Shown: positions 38,701 to 47,785, counted from the stretch's first letter. The stretch: DNA of 64,000 bases from Solimonas sp. (GCA_030149365.1 JASBRP010000033.1:35892-99891); one strand, 5' to 3'. Notes: generated by a model not told the origin, from the letters alone. A program made the numbers and translations.

Positions 38701-38924
38701 CAGCTGTCCGCCAGCCGACGCAGCAGGTCGCGATCCTCGCGCATGATCCGCTCGGCCACGTCCATCTGCGCCGCGAACACGGGATCGTAAGCCTGCAGCT
38801 TCACGCCATCCGGCAGTTCGGTGACGTAGAGCGTGTCGCCCTTGTCCAAGCGCAGCCGGGCCAGCAGTTCCTTGGGCAGGACGACGCCGGCGGAATTGCC
38901 CACGGTGGTGATCTTCAGTTTCAT
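38700..38924 (-). CDS. AbrB/MazE-type antitoxin
   Basis: 74 residues. Swapped-hairpin AbrB/MazE/SpoVT DNA-binding domain: MKLKITTVGNSAGVVLPKELLARLRLDKGDTLYV, then an acidic/helical C-terminus that would bind and neutralise the Doc toxin. First gene of the pair. Its promoter contains a palindrome suited to autoregulation. Confidence 0.9.
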   Translation of the reverse strand: MKLKITTVGNSAGVVLPKELLARLRLDKGDTLYVTELPDGVKLQAYDPVFAAQMDVAERIMREDRDLLRRLADS

Positions 38925-38943
38925 GGCTACTACCTCCAGCTTG

Positions 38944-38971
38944 ATTATAACAATTGTATATACGCCCTCAA
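38944..38971 (-). promoter_or_regulatory. Promoter of the toxin-antitoxin pair with embedded palindrome
   Basis: Minus strand: -35 TTGAGG (complement of 38966-38971), 16-bp spacer, -10 TATAAT (complement of 38944-38949). The palindrome ACAATTGT (38950-38957) sits inside the spacer directly next to the -10, a natural operator position for the AbrB-like antitoxin. Confidence 0.7.
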
Positions 38972-39053
38972 GTCCCGGGAACGGATCGGCCCGTGCGGCA
39001 CTCCAAAGGCCTGGACGGTGCCAGGAAGGCGCCGCGAATCAAGGAGTTCAGGG

Positions 39054-40169
39054 ATGGACGCGAAGTGGCTCGATGCTGCCGTGTATGGCGGCACTCTCCG
39101 GGATTGGCTGGTGGCGCTGGGCCTGTCGGCCACGATTGCACTGGCGGTCTACCTCATCAAACCTATCCTGCTGCGGCGGCTCGAGGCCCAGGCCCAACGC
39201 TCGCGCACCCAGATCGACGACGCGATGGTGGCCGCGCTGGGCGCAACGCGCCTGTGGCTGGTGGCGATCTTTGCGCTGTCCCTCGGCAGCCACTACCTGA
39301 CCCTGCCCGACAAGCACGGCTCCGTGCTGAAGATGGTGACCGCCGCTGCGTTCTTCCTGCAGTTGGGCTTCTGGGCCGGCGCGGCGCTCAACTACTGGAT
39401 GGGCCGCTCGCGCGCCAAGGCCCTGGCCTCCAATGCCAGTGCCGCCACCAGCCTTTCAGCGATCAGCTTCCTGGCACAACTGGTGCTGTGGAGCGTGATC
39501 GTGCTGCTGGTGCTGGACAACTTCGGCATCAACATCACCGCCCTGGTGGCAGGCCTGGGCATCGGCGGCGTGGCGGTGGCGCTGGCGGTGCAGAATATCC
39601 TGGGTGACCTGTTCGCCTCGCTGTCCATCGTCGTCGACAAGCCCTTCGTGATCGGCGACTTCATCATCGTGGACAACTACATGGGCACGGTGGAGAACGT
39701 GGGCCTCAAGACCACGCGCATCCGCAGCCTGGACGGCGAACAGATCGTCTTCTCCAACAGCGACCTGCTCAAGACCCGCCTGCGCAACTACAAGCGCATG
39801 GTGGAGCGCCGCGTGGTGTTCAGCTTCGGCGTGGGCTACGACACCTCGCCCGAGCAGATCGAGCAGATTCCGCCGACCATCCGCCGCATCGTCGAGGCGC
39901 AGCAGAAGGTGCGCTTCGACCGGGCACACTTCCAGAAATTCGGCGAGCACTCGCTGGTGTTCGAGACGGTCTACTGGGTCACGGACCCGGACTTCAATCT
40001 CTACATGGACATCCAGCAGGCGGTGAACCTGGCGATCATGCGTGCGCTCAAGGCCGAGAACATCGTCTTCGGCCTGCCGCAGCAGAACCTGCGCATCGAC
40101 GGCCCGCTGCGCTTCGAGCAGGGCGAGCCGCCGGTTCGCAGCAACGGCAGCAAGGCCGGCGCGCACTGA
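39054..40169 (+). CDS. MscS-family mechanosensitive ion channel
   Basis: 371 residues. Several N-terminal membrane segments precede the MscS pore helix (NITALVAGLGIGGVAVALAVQNILGDLFASLSI), then the beta domain (KPFVIGDFIIVDNYMGTVENVGLKTTRIRSLDGEQIVFSNSDL). Releases solutes on hypo-osmotic shock. Start ATG 39054 follows AAGGAG at good spacing. An upstream in-frame extension overlaps the antitoxin gene antisense and is not membrane-like. Confidence 0.92.
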   Translation: MDAKWLDAAVYGGTLRDWLVALGLSATIALAVYLIKPILLRRLEAQAQRSRTQIDDAMVAALGATRLWLVAIFALSLGSHYLTLPDKHGSVLKMVTAAAFFLQLGFWAGAALNYWMGRSRAKALASNASAATSLSAISFLAQLVLWSVIVLLVLDNFGINITALVAGLGIGGVAVALAVQNILGDLFASLSIVVDKPFVIGDFIIVDNYMGTVENVGLKTTRIRSLDGEQIVFSNSDLLKTRLRNYKRMVERRVVFSFGVGYDTSPEQIEQIPPTIRRIVEAQQKVRFDRAHFQKFGEHSLVFETVYWVTDPDFNLYMDIQQAVNLAIMRALKAENIVFGLPQQNLRIDGPLRFEQGEPPVRSNGSKAGAH

Positions 40170-40193
40170 CGCCCAGGTGCGCGGGGGGAGACG

Positions 40194-40670
40194 GTGCAGC
40201 ACAATCCGCAGATGACCCGCCCCGTCTCCACCCAGCCCGCCGGGCCGACCTGCCCCTGCGGCAGCGGCGCGGCCTACGTCGCCTGCTGCGAGCCCTATCA
40301 CCTCGGGCAGTCCCTGCCGCCCACGGCGGAAGCGCTGATGCGCTCGCGCTACAGCGCCTACTTCTCGGGCCTGGAGGGCTACCTGCTGGACAGCTGGCAC
40401 CCCTCGACCCGGCCCGCGGCCCTGGACCTGGGCGCCGAGCAGCCGCGCACCACCTGGCTGGGCCTGAAGGTGCTGCGCCATGTGCCGCAGGACGCCGACC
40501 ATGCCCTGGTGGAGTTCGTGGCGCGCTATCGAATCGGTGGGGGCAGTGCGCAGCGGCTGCAGGAACTCAGCCGCTTCGAGCGAGTGGAAGGGCGCTGGCT
40601 TTACCTGGACGGCAGCTTTCCGGAGCCGGAACCGGTGGCGGTACAGGGCGCTCGGGGCCGGAAAACCTGA
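40194..40670 (+). CDS. YchJ family SEC-C metal-binding protein
   Basis: 158 residues from a GTG start (40194) placed just after GGGGGAG. An ATG at 40212 is an alternative without a ribosome site. The N-terminal SEC-C zinc motif CPCGSGAAYVACCEPY is followed by the YchJ domain (AEALMRSRYSAYFSG, WLGLKVL, VEFVARYR, LYLDG). Function of YchJ proteins is not well defined. Independent of the MscS gene by 24 nt and possibly co-transcribed. Confidence 0.88.
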   Translation: MQHNPQMTRPVSTQPAGPTCPCGSGAAYVACCEPYHLGQSLPPTAEALMRSRYSAYFSGLEGYLLDSWHPSTRPAALDLGAEQPRTTWLGLKVLRHVPQDADHALVEFVARYRIGGGSAQRLQELSRFERVEGRWLYLDGSFPEPEPVAVQGARGRKT

Positions 40671-40770
40671 TTTCCTTAGAGCTTTTTGGCTAAAAAGCCG
40701 CTCTGGATAGACAAAGGCCTTAGAATTGGTACCCCGTTCGGGTTTCCCAGCCGAAAGCCAAGGAAAGTAC

Positions 40771-41478
40771 GTGTCGATTGCAGAAGCCGCACCCACCCCC
40801 GCCAACAGCGCTGGCCTCAGCGCCGAGCGGATCGCCGAGTTGAACGAGAAGTACGCGCCGCTCGACTTCGAGCACCGCCTGCTCGAGCTGTATCGCGACT
40901 TCGCCGAGGACAAGGTGCTGGTCACCTCGTCCTTTGCCGCCACCTCGGCGCACTTCCTGCACATCATCTCGCGCCTGCGCCCGAGCCAGAAGGTGGCGTT
41001 CATCGACACCGGCTTCCACTTCCCGGAAACCCTGGCCTACAAGGACTTCCTGATCGCCGAGTTCGGCCTGGACGTGTTCGACCTCAAGGCCGAGGACTGG
41101 AAACACCAGTTCACCGTGAGCGAGAAGACCTGGTCGCGCGATCCGGATTTCTGCTGCTCGGTCAACAAGGTGGAGCCGCTGGAGTCGGCCAAGCCCGGCT
41201 ACCACATCTGGGTGTCCAGCCTGATGCGCTGGCAGAGCGACCACCGCTCCACGCTGCCGGTGTTCGAGGAGCGGCGCGGCATCATCAAGTTCAACCCGAT
41301 GATTGACGTCACCCGCGAAGAGCGCGACGAGTACATCCGCGAGCACGCGCTCAAGCTGCACCCACTGGTGGACCAGGGCTATTCCTCGATCGGCTGCTCG
41401 CACTGCACGGTGCCGGGCGAGGGCCGCGCCGGCCGCTGGCAGGGCAAGCCCAAGACCGAGTGCGGCCTGCATCTCTGA
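40771..41478 (+). CDS. cysH: Assimilatory APS/PAPS reductase (iron-sulfur type)
   Basis: 235 residues from GTG 40771, which follows AAGGAAAG. It reduces adenylyl sulfate (or PAPS) to sulfite. ATP-PPase-like core: VTSSFAATSAHFLHIISR, DTGFHFPETLAYKD. [4Fe-4S] cysteines CC (DFCCSVNKVEPL) and C-x2-C (GCSHCTVPGEGRAGRW), and the C-terminal catalytic ECGLH, place it with the cluster-containing APS reductases. A hairpin with 7-bp stem (40681-40698) precedes the gene. Confidence 0.94.
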   Translation: MSIAEAAPTPANSAGLSAERIAELNEKYAPLDFEHRLLELYRDFAEDKVLVTSSFAATSAHFLHIISRLRPSQKVAFIDTGFHFPETLAYKDFLIAEFGLDVFDLKAEDWKHQFTVSEKTWSRDPDFCCSVNKVEPLESAKPGYHIWVSSLMRWQSDHRSTLPVFEERRGIIKFNPMIDVTREERDEYIREHALKLHPLVDQGYSSIGCSHCTVPGEGRAGRWQGKPKTECGLHL

Positions 41479-41488
41479 GCCTGCCCCC

Positions 41489-42139
41489 GTGACCCTGCGC
41501 GTCGAGATCATCCCGGTCACCGCCTTCGAGCAGAATTGCTCGCTGGTCTGGGACACCCAAACCATGAAGGGCGCCCTGGTGGATGCCGGCGGCGAGATCG
41601 AGCACCTGCTGTCCCGCGTGGAGCACCACGGCATCACGCTGGAAAAGCTGCTGGTCACCCACGGTCACCTGGACCATGCCAGTGCCGTGCAGGACCTGGC
41701 CGACCGCCTGGGTCTGCCCATCGAAGGCCCGCACCGCGACGACGACTTCTGGATCCAGCGCCTGCCGCAGGATGCCGCGGCCTACGGCTTCCCGCCGGCC
41801 CGCGCCTTCACCCCGACCCGCTGGCTGGAGCAGGGCGATACCGTCAGCCTGGGCAGCCTGAGCCTGGACGTGCTGCATTGCCCCGGACATACCCCGGGCC
41901 ACGTGGTGTTCCACCATGCCCCCTCGCAGCTGGCCTTCGTCGGCGACGTGCTGTTCCAGGGCTCCATCGGCCGCACCGATTTTCCGCGCGGCAACCACGC
42001 CGACCTGATCCGGGCGATCCGCGAGCGCTTGTTTCCCCTGGGCGACGAAACCCGCTTCGTGCCGGGCCACGGCCCCATGTCGAGCTTCGGCACCGAGCGC
42101 CGCTCCAACCCCTATGTGTCGGACCGCACAGTCGGCTGA
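41489..42139 (+). CDS. Metallo-beta-lactamase fold hydrolase (YcbL/glyoxalase II-like)
   Basis: 216 residues. Metal motifs THGHLDHASA, HCPGHTPGHVVFH, GDVLFQGSIGRTDFPRG and PGHGPMS are intact and match the YcbL branch of glyoxalase-II-like thioesterases. Starts at GTG 41489, 10 nt after the cysH stop, and is probably in the cysH transcript. Longer frame upstream is the shadow of cysH. Confidence 0.88.
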   Translation: MTLRVEIIPVTAFEQNCSLVWDTQTMKGALVDAGGEIEHLLSRVEHHGITLEKLLVTHGHLDHASAVQDLADRLGLPIEGPHRDDDFWIQRLPQDAAAYGFPPARAFTPTRWLEQGDTVSLGSLSLDVLHCPGHTPGHVVFHHAPSQLAFVGDVLFQGSIGRTDFPRGNHADLIRAIRERLFPLGDETRFVPGHGPMSSFGTERRSNPYVSDRTVG

Positions 42140-42228
42140 ACTCCACCGCGGGGGACTGGTCTGCTTCTTGCGAAGTGAATATTGCCTCGGAGTCATTGGT
42201 GACCTCCGCAGGCCTCGCAGGAGTCGAC

Positions 42229-43137
42229 ATGAGCAGTAAAAAGCCCTCGGTGCGCCGGCACCGCACGCTGTGGATTTCCGATGTCCATCTGGGCTCGGAG
42301 GGTTGCAAGGCGCACGCCCTGGTCGAATTCCTCCGGCAAAATGAATGCGAGAACCTCTACCTGGTCGGCGACATCTTCGACGGCTGGAAGCTGCGCAGCC
42401 GCTTCTACTGGCCGCCCGACCATAGCCGCGTGCTGCACGCGGTGCTGGCCAAGGCCCGGCGCGGGACCAAGGTCCACTACATCGCCGGCAACCACGACGA
42501 CTTCCTGCGCCAGTTCGTGCGCAAGCAGCTGCGCCTGGGCCGCATCCGCCTGGCCAACGAGGCGGTGCACACCACCGCCGACGGCCGCCGCCTGCTGGTG
42601 ATCCACGGCGACGTCTTCGACGAGGTGGTCAGCGGCATGCCGTTGCTGGCCCACGCCTCCGACCTGGCCTACACCCTGCTGATGCGCGCCGACGTCGCCT
42701 GGCAGCGCTGGAACGAGGTGGAGCAGCCCATGCCCAAGTGGTCGGCCCTGGTGAAGAACCAAGCCAAGTCGCTGACGCAGTGGCTGTCCGGCGTCGACGA
42801 GAAGATGCTGACCCGCGCCCGCCGCGAAGGGCTGAACGGCGTGGTTACCGGCCACACCCACCATGCCGAAGTGCGCTACATCCGCAACGGCGTGATCAGC
42901 TACAACTGCGGCGACTGGGTAGAGAGCTGCACCGCCCTGGCCGAGGACTTCCAGGGCGAGATCCGCATCCTCAAGTGGGAGCCGCAGCCCAAGGCGGCTC
43001 CGCGCCGCAAGGCGGCCGTCACCACGCGCAAGCGCGCCGTGCGCACGGCACGGCGGCGCGTGGCGGAGCCGATCAAGCGGGTGGTGGCACGGGTGCGCGC
43101 GCGGCGCGGCAAGACGGAAGCTGCGGCGACCCCGTAG
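42229..43137 (+). CDS. LpxH-like UDP-2,3-diacylglucosamine diphosphatase with basic tail
   Basis: 302 residues. Metallophosphoesterase motifs DVHLG, GDIFDGW, GNHDD, HGDVFD, GHTHHAE are intact and resemble the LpxH2 group acting in lipid A synthesis. Residues about 255-302 form an unusual Lys/Arg/Ala/Val-rich tail (PRRKAAVTTRKRAVRTARRR and on), histone-H1-like, which is not part of the fold. Start ATG 42229 has AGGAG 6 nt upstream. A dispersed palindrome overlaps the stop codon. Confidence 0.85.
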   Translation: MSSKKPSVRRHRTLWISDVHLGSEGCKAHALVEFLRQNECENLYLVGDIFDGWKLRSRFYWPPDHSRVLHAVLAKARRGTKVHYIAGNHDDFLRQFVRKQLRLGRIRLANEAVHTTADGRRLLVIHGDVFDEVVSGMPLLAHASDLAYTLLMRADVAWQRWNEVEQPMPKWSALVKNQAKSLTQWLSGVDEKMLTRARREGLNGVVTGHTHHAEVRYIRNGVISYNCGDWVESCTALAEDFQGEIRILKWEPQPKAAPRRKAAVTTRKRAVRTARRRVAEPIKRVVARVRARRGKTEAAATP

Positions 43138-43209
43138 GAGCGGCCGTTGGCCGCGAAGGCGTCAGGGTGAAGAAGGGCCCCGTTCGCGGCTAAAAGCCGC
43201 TCCTACGGG
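43131..43209. repeat. Dispersed palindrome GTAGGAGCGGC type, overlapping a stop codon
   Basis: CCCGTAGGAGCGGC (43131-43144) and GCCGCTCCTACGGG (43196-43209) are perfectly complementary, with inner GGCCGCGAA/TTCGCGGC also pairing. The left arm supplies the last codons and the stop of the LpxH-like gene. Confidence 0.85.
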
Positions 43210-43229
43210 TCGGCAGGCGCTGGCGCGCC

Positions 43230-45131
43230 TCAGTATCGCTGCAGCTTCTCCAGCTCTTCCGAAGCCGCCAGCCACTGCTCTTCGCAACTCGCCAGTTCGG
43301 CGCGCTTCTCGCCCTGTTCCTGCGTCAGCTTCTGCAGTTTGCCGCGCTGCCCGGCCTCGTAGAGGCCAGGATCGGCCAGCTCGCCTTCCAGCGCCTTGAG
43401 GCGCTGCTGCAGCTTGGCCATCTTCGCGTCGAGGTTGCGGATGGTCTCGCGGAAGGGCTTCTCCACCGCGCGCTGTTCCTCCGGCCGGCGCTTGGGCGCC
43501 TGCGGGATCGCCGCCTCGGCGGTGGCCTTGGCAACCTTGGCCGGCTTGCCGCTGCCCTGGCTGCTGCGCCGCTGGCCGAGCCAGCGCGCGTAGTCGTCCA
43601 GGTCGCCGTCGAACACCGCGACCTCGCCATCGGACACGCGCCACAGCTCGTCGCAGGTGGCGGCGATCAGGTGGCGGTCATGCGAGACCAGCACCACACT
43701 GCCGGCAAAGTCCTGCAGCGCCATTTCCAGGGCCTGGCGCATGTCCAGGTCCAGATGGTTGGTGGGCTCGTCCAGCAGCAGCAGGTTGGGCTTGCCGTAG
43801 ACCACCAGTGCCAGTGCCAGGCGCGCCTTCTCGCCGCCGGAGAACGGCTCGATCGCCTCGAAGGCGCGGTCGCCGCGGAAGTTGAAGCTGCCCAGGAAGT
43901 CGCGCAGGTCCTGTTCCTTGGCCTTCGGCGCCATGCGCTGCAGGTGCAGGATCGGCGAGGCCTTCATGTCCAGGTGCTCCACCTGGTGCTGGGCGAAGTA
44001 GCCCACGCGCAGGTAGGGCGAGCGCGTCATCGCGCCGGCGCGGGCGTCCAGCTCGCCCGCCAGCAGACGCACGAAGGTGGACTTGCCGGCGCCGTTGGGG
44101 CCCAGCAGGCCGATGCGGTCGCCCGGCTCCAGGCCCACGCGGATGCCGCTGAGCACCGTGCGATCGCCGTAGCCCACCGCCACCTTGTCGCAGTGGATCA
44201 GCGGCGAGGGCAGGCGCTCGGGCTTGGGGAAGCTGAACTGGAACTCCGGATCGGCCACCACCGCCGCCGTCATCTGGATGCGCTCGATCATCTTCACGCG
44301 CGCCTGGGCCTGGCGCGCCTTGGTGCCGGCCTTGAAGCGATCCACGAAGGACTGCAGGTGCGCCACCTGGCGCTTCTGCTGCTCATGCGTGCTCTGCTGC
44401 TGTGCGAGCCGCTCGGCGCGGATGCGCTCGAACTGCGAGTAGTTGCCGCTGTACAGCGTCGCGGTCTGGCCCTGCAGATGCAGGGTGTGCGTGGTCGCCG
44501 CGTCGAGGAACTCGCGGTCATGCGAGACCGACAGCAGGGTGCCGGGGTAGGTGGAGAGCCAGTCCTGCAGCCACAGCACCGCGTCGAGGTCGAGGTGGTT
44601 GGTGGGCTCGTCGAGCATCATCAGGTCGGAGCGGCACATCAGCGCGCGCCCCAGGTTCAGGCGCATGCGCCAGCCGCCCGAGAAGTCCGCCACCGCGTGA
44701 GACTGCTCCGCCGTGGAGAAGCCCAGGCCGTCGAGCAGCTTGGCGGCGCGCGCCGGCGCGGCATAGCCGCCGATGGCCGCCATGCGGTCGTGCAGCATGG
44801 CCAGCTTGTCGAGGTCTTCGGCGTCCTCGGCCTTGGTCAGCGCCGCCTCGGTGGCACGCAGCTCGCTGTCACCGTCCAGCACGAAATCCAGCGCCGACTG
44901 CTGCAGCGCCGGGGTTTCCTGCGCCACCGTGGCGATGGTGATGTTGCGCGGGATCGACACATCACCCAGGTCCGGCTGCAGCTGGCCCAGCACCATCGAG
45001 AACAGGCTCGACTTGCCGGTGCCATTGCGCCCGACCACCCCGACACGCTGGCCGGGGTAGATGGTGAAGGACAGGTTTTCGAGCAGCGTGCGCGAACCGC
45101 GGCGCAGCGTGGCGTTGGCGAAGGTCAGCAT
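43230..45131 (-). CDS. ABC-F ATPase, YheS-like
   Basis: 633 residues with two ABC domains and no membrane segments: Walker A GRNGTGKS and GPNGAGKS, signatures FSGGWRMRL and FSGGEKARL, both LDEPTNHLD. An inter-domain linker rich in Gln/Arg (SFVDRFKAGTKARQAQARVKMIERIQ) and a C-terminal coiled coil (KMAKLQQRLKALEGELAD...) place it in the YheS/Uup-type ABC-F proteins acting on translating ribosomes. ATG 45131 is the family start (MLTFANATLRRG). Confidence 0.92.
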   Translation of the reverse strand: MLTFANATLRRGSRTLLENLSFTIYPGQRVGVVGRNGTGKSSLFSMVLGQLQPDLGDVSIPRNITIATVAQETPALQQSALDFVLDGDSELRATEAALTKAEDAEDLDKLAMLHDRMAAIGGYAAPARAAKLLDGLGFSTAEQSHAVADFSGGWRMRLNLGRALMCRSDLMMLDEPTNHLDLDAVLWLQDWLSTYPGTLLSVSHDREFLDAATTHTLHLQGQTATLYSGNYSQFERIRAERLAQQQSTHEQQKRQVAHLQSFVDRFKAGTKARQAQARVKMIERIQMTAAVVADPEFQFSFPKPERLPSPLIHCDKVAVGYGDRTVLSGIRVGLEPGDRIGLLGPNGAGKSTFVRLLAGELDARAGAMTRSPYLRVGYFAQHQVEHLDMKASPILHLQRMAPKAKEQDLRDFLGSFNFRGDRAFEAIEPFSGGEKARLALALVVYGKPNLLLLDEPTNHLDLDMRQALEMALQDFAGSVVLVSHDRHLIAATCDELWRVSDGEVAVFDGDLDDYARWLGQRRSSQGSGKPAKVAKATAEAAIPQAPKRRPEEQRAVEKPFRETIRNLDAKMAKLQQRLKALEGELADPGLYEAGQRGKLQKLTQEQGEKRAELASCEEQWLAASEELEKLQRY

Positions 45132-45181
45132 GGGGGCCGGATTGTAGGGGATCGCGCCCGCCGCCGCCCGGACATGCATTC

Positions 45182-45313
45182 ATCCCCTCGCCCGCTTGCG
45201 GGAGAGGGGTAGGGGAGAGGGTTTCTGTGAATGTTGGCGTTAGCTGACCCTGCCAGCATTCACAGAAACCCTCTCCCGGCCTGCGGCCATCCTCTCCCGC
45301 ACGCGGGAGAGGG
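45182..45313. repeat. Composite palindromic repeat between two minus-strand genes
   Basis: A 21-bp perfect inverted repeat (45213-45233 with 45257-45277, core TTTCTGTGAATG) is flanked on each side by CCCTCTCCCGC-type palindromes (about 45185-45207 and 45290-45313), the same family as at 12338-12361. This nested arrangement could fold into a cruciform of about 130 nt. Confidence 0.85.
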
Positions 45314-45329
45314 GAGCAGTTTTAGCCGA

Positions 45330-46901
45330 TCAGTACAGCTTGCGCTCCGCCAGCGGCGGCGGCGTGTACTGGTAGATCCAGGTCTCGGTCAGGGTCTGGC
45401 CGCCCAGCTTCAGGTACATGCGCAGGTTGATCGGCTCGGTGCTGTCGTCCGGCACCAGGTCGAACATCGCGCGGTAGCCCTTGATGGCCGTCAGCGGGCG
45501 CGCCGAGGTGATCTCCACCTTGCCGCGGGACGCACTGATCACGGCTTCCACCTTGGCGCCGTTCTCCAGCATGCCCAGGGCGCCGCCGGAGAAGTCCACC
45601 GCGAAGCGCCAGGAGAAGTACTTGCGCTTCTGGCCCACCACGCCGCCCAGGCCGGTGCGGGTGGCCTGCACCGCGGCCAGCGGCGGGGTCACCGGCGGGA
45701 TGCCGCCCCAGTGCAGGCGGTAGCCCAGCAGGTATTCCTTGCCTGGCTGCACCTTCTCCTCCGGGTTCCAGAACGCCACGATGTTGTCGAAGGTCTCGTC
45801 CACGGTGGGGATTTCCACCAGCTGCACCGCACCCTTGCCCCACGGGCCCTTGGGCTCTATCCAGAGGCTCGGGCGGCGTTCGTAGAACACGCCGTCGTCC
45901 TGGTAGTGGTCGAAGTTGCGGTCACGCTGCAGCAGGCCAAAGCCGCGCGGGTTGTTGTCGAAGTAGGAGTTCACGCGCACGCCGGTGGGGTTCACCAGCG
46001 GGCGCCACAGCCACTCGCCGGCGCCGGTCCAGAGCTGCAGACCGTCGGTGTCGTGGATCTCCGGGCGCCAGTCCCAGGCCATGCGGCGGTCGTTCTCGCC
46101 GTACTGGTACATGCTGGTCAGCGGCGCGATGCCCAGGCGCTCGATCGGCTTGCGCGGGTACAGTGCCACGTCCACATCCATCAACAGGTTGCGGCCCGGG
46201 GTGATCTCGAAGACGTAGGCGCCGGTGGTGCTGGGCGAATCCAGCAGTGCGTAGACCGTGACCTTGTTGGATTCCTTGCGCGGACGCTCCAGCCAGAAGG
46301 CCGTGAACATCGGGAATTCCTCGGGACGCGGCAGGCCGGTATCGATCGCCAGGCCGCGGGCCGACAGGCCGTACTGCTTCTCCTCGCCCACGGCGCGGAA
46401 GTAGCTGGCACCGAGGAAGGCGCTGATGTCGAGCTCGAAGTTGGTCTGGAACAGCAGGCGGAAGCCGGCGTAGCCCAGGTCCGAGGGCAGGCGGCCGAGC
46501 TTCTGCTTGCCGGTGTACTTGAACAGGCTGCTGTCGTACTTGATCTCGCGGGCCTTGCCGTCCACCACCTCGTGCATGTGCACCGGCGTCTGGAAGAACA
46601 GGCCGAGGTGGAACAGGCGTGCCTGGAAGGGCAGGTTTTCCTTGCGCCACAGCGACTTGTCGGCCTTGAACTGGATCCCCTGGTAGTCGTCCCAGTTGAT
46701 GTCCCTGAGCGACTTGGGAACTTCGCCCTTGTGGGAGACATAGGGCTGGGCGGCCAGCGAGCGGGCCTGGCCCTTGAGCCAGGCCAGGTCGAAGGGCTGG
46801 CCGTCATCGGCCAGTACGGCGCCCGGCTGCAGCAGCAGGGCCGGGGGGATGCCCCAGGCGGCGAGGGCGGCGGCGGATTTGAGCAGGTCGCGGCGTTTCA
46901 T
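45330..46901 (-). CDS. opgD: Periplasmic glucan biosynthesis protein OpgD/MdoG family
   Basis: 523 residues. The twin-arginine signal MKRRDLLKSAAALAAWGIPP suggests Tat export and hence OpgD rather than OpgG. Mature blocks FDLAWLKGQARSLAAQPY, GIQFKADKSLWRKENLPFQARLFHLGLFF, 'ASYFRAVGEEKQYGLSARGLAIDTG', 'WRPEIHDTDGLQLWTGAGEWLWRPL' and 'FERDRNFDHYQD'-type sequence are diagnostic. It shapes osmoregulated periplasmic glucans. ATG 46901 restores the intact signal. The extension upstream is antisense to the GST leader. Confidence 0.93.
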   Translation of the reverse strand: MKRRDLLKSAAALAAWGIPPALLLQPGAVLADDGQPFDLAWLKGQARSLAAQPYVSHKGEVPKSLRDINWDDYQGIQFKADKSLWRKENLPFQARLFHLGLFFQTPVHMHEVVDGKAREIKYDSSLFKYTGKQKLGRLPSDLGYAGFRLLFQTNFELDISAFLGASYFRAVGEEKQYGLSARGLAIDTGLPRPEEFPMFTAFWLERPRKESNKVTVYALLDSPSTTGAYVFEITPGRNLLMDVDVALYPRKPIERLGIAPLTSMYQYGENDRRMAWDWRPEIHDTDGLQLWTGAGEWLWRPLVNPTGVRVNSYFDNNPRGFGLLQRDRNFDHYQDDGVFYERRPSLWIEPKGPWGKGAVQLVEIPTVDETFDNIVAFWNPEEKVQPGKEYLLGYRLHWGGIPPVTPPLAAVQATRTGLGGVVGQKRKYFSWRFAVDFSGGALGMLENGAKVEAVISASRGKVEITSARPLTAIKGYRAMFDLVPDDSTEPINLRMYLKLGGQTLTETWIYQYTPPPLAERKLY

Positions 46902-47023
46902 TGTTGTACGTGTCGGTCGTCCGTGAGGTGCATAGCATGCTTGAGGCGGGTTCCGGCTCCAAGTCGGGTCCTTCCGCCAAGGCCGCCGGGCAGGCACCAT
47001 GCACGACCCCAACGGAACGCCCG

Positions 47024-47785
47024 ATGAACGACGCCCCGCCGACCCTCTACACCTTCGCGGTGTCCCATTTCAGCGAAAAGATCCGCTGGACCCTGGACCA
47101 GGCCGGCCTGCCGTATCGAGAGCAGCGCCTGGTGCCCTTCCTGCACATCCCCCGCGTGCTGGCCCTGACCCGCCGGGCCAGTTCGGTCCCCGTGCTGGTG
47201 GTGGGCAGCGAGGTGATCCAGGACAGCACCCGCATCCTGGAGTGGCTGGAGCGGCACCAGGCCCCGTTCCCGCTGATCCCCGGCGATCCGGCCCTGCGGG
47301 CCGAGGTCATGGAACTGGAAGCACGCTTCGACCGCGTGGGCGTCCACGTCATCCGCCAGCTCTTCGCCGAGACCCTGGACGACAAGGCCGCCACCCTGCC
47401 GATGTGGACCCACGACGCCACCTCGCTGCAGCGCCGCGCCCTGTCCCTGGCTTATCCCCTGGTGCGCCGCGGGTTCTCGCGCCTGTTGCAGCTGTCGCCG
47501 GCCACCCTGCGCAAGGCGGTGGCCAAGATCGACGAGGCCGCAGACCTGATCGCCGAGCGCACCCGCGACGGCCGGCCGTACCTGGCGGGGGATCGCCTCA
47601 GCGTGGCCGACATCACCGCCTGCGCGCTGCTGTCGCCGCTGGCCTGCCCGGAAGAGCATCCCGCGTTCGGCGCGCCCGATTACCGCCGTACCGTGCGCAT
47701 GCGCGCGGTGCGCTGGGATGATCATCCGGGGTTCGACTGGGTGCGGCAGACCTACCGCGAGCACCGCAACTGGCGCGGGCGCTAG
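47024..47785 (+). CDS. Glutathione S-transferase family protein
   Basis: 253 residues. Thioredoxin-like N-terminus (YTFAVSHFSEKIRWTLDQAGLPYREQRLVPFLH, then SSVPVLVVGSEVIQDSTRILEWLE) and an all-helical C-terminal domain (DRLSVADITACALLSPL) are typical GST. A Ser in AVSHFSEK is the candidate catalytic residue. Overlaps the convergent AraC gene by 4 nt. Substrate unknown. Confidence 0.88.
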   Translation: MNDAPPTLYTFAVSHFSEKIRWTLDQAGLPYREQRLVPFLHIPRVLALTRRASSVPVLVVGSEVIQDSTRILEWLERHQAPFPLIPGDPALRAEVMELEARFDRVGVHVIRQLFAETLDDKAATLPMWTHDATSLQRRALSLAYPLVRRGFSRLLQLSPATLRKAVAKIDEAADLIAERTRDGRPYLAGDRLSVADITACALLSPLACPEEHPAFGAPDYRRTVRMRAVRWDDHPGFDWVRQTYREHRNWRGR

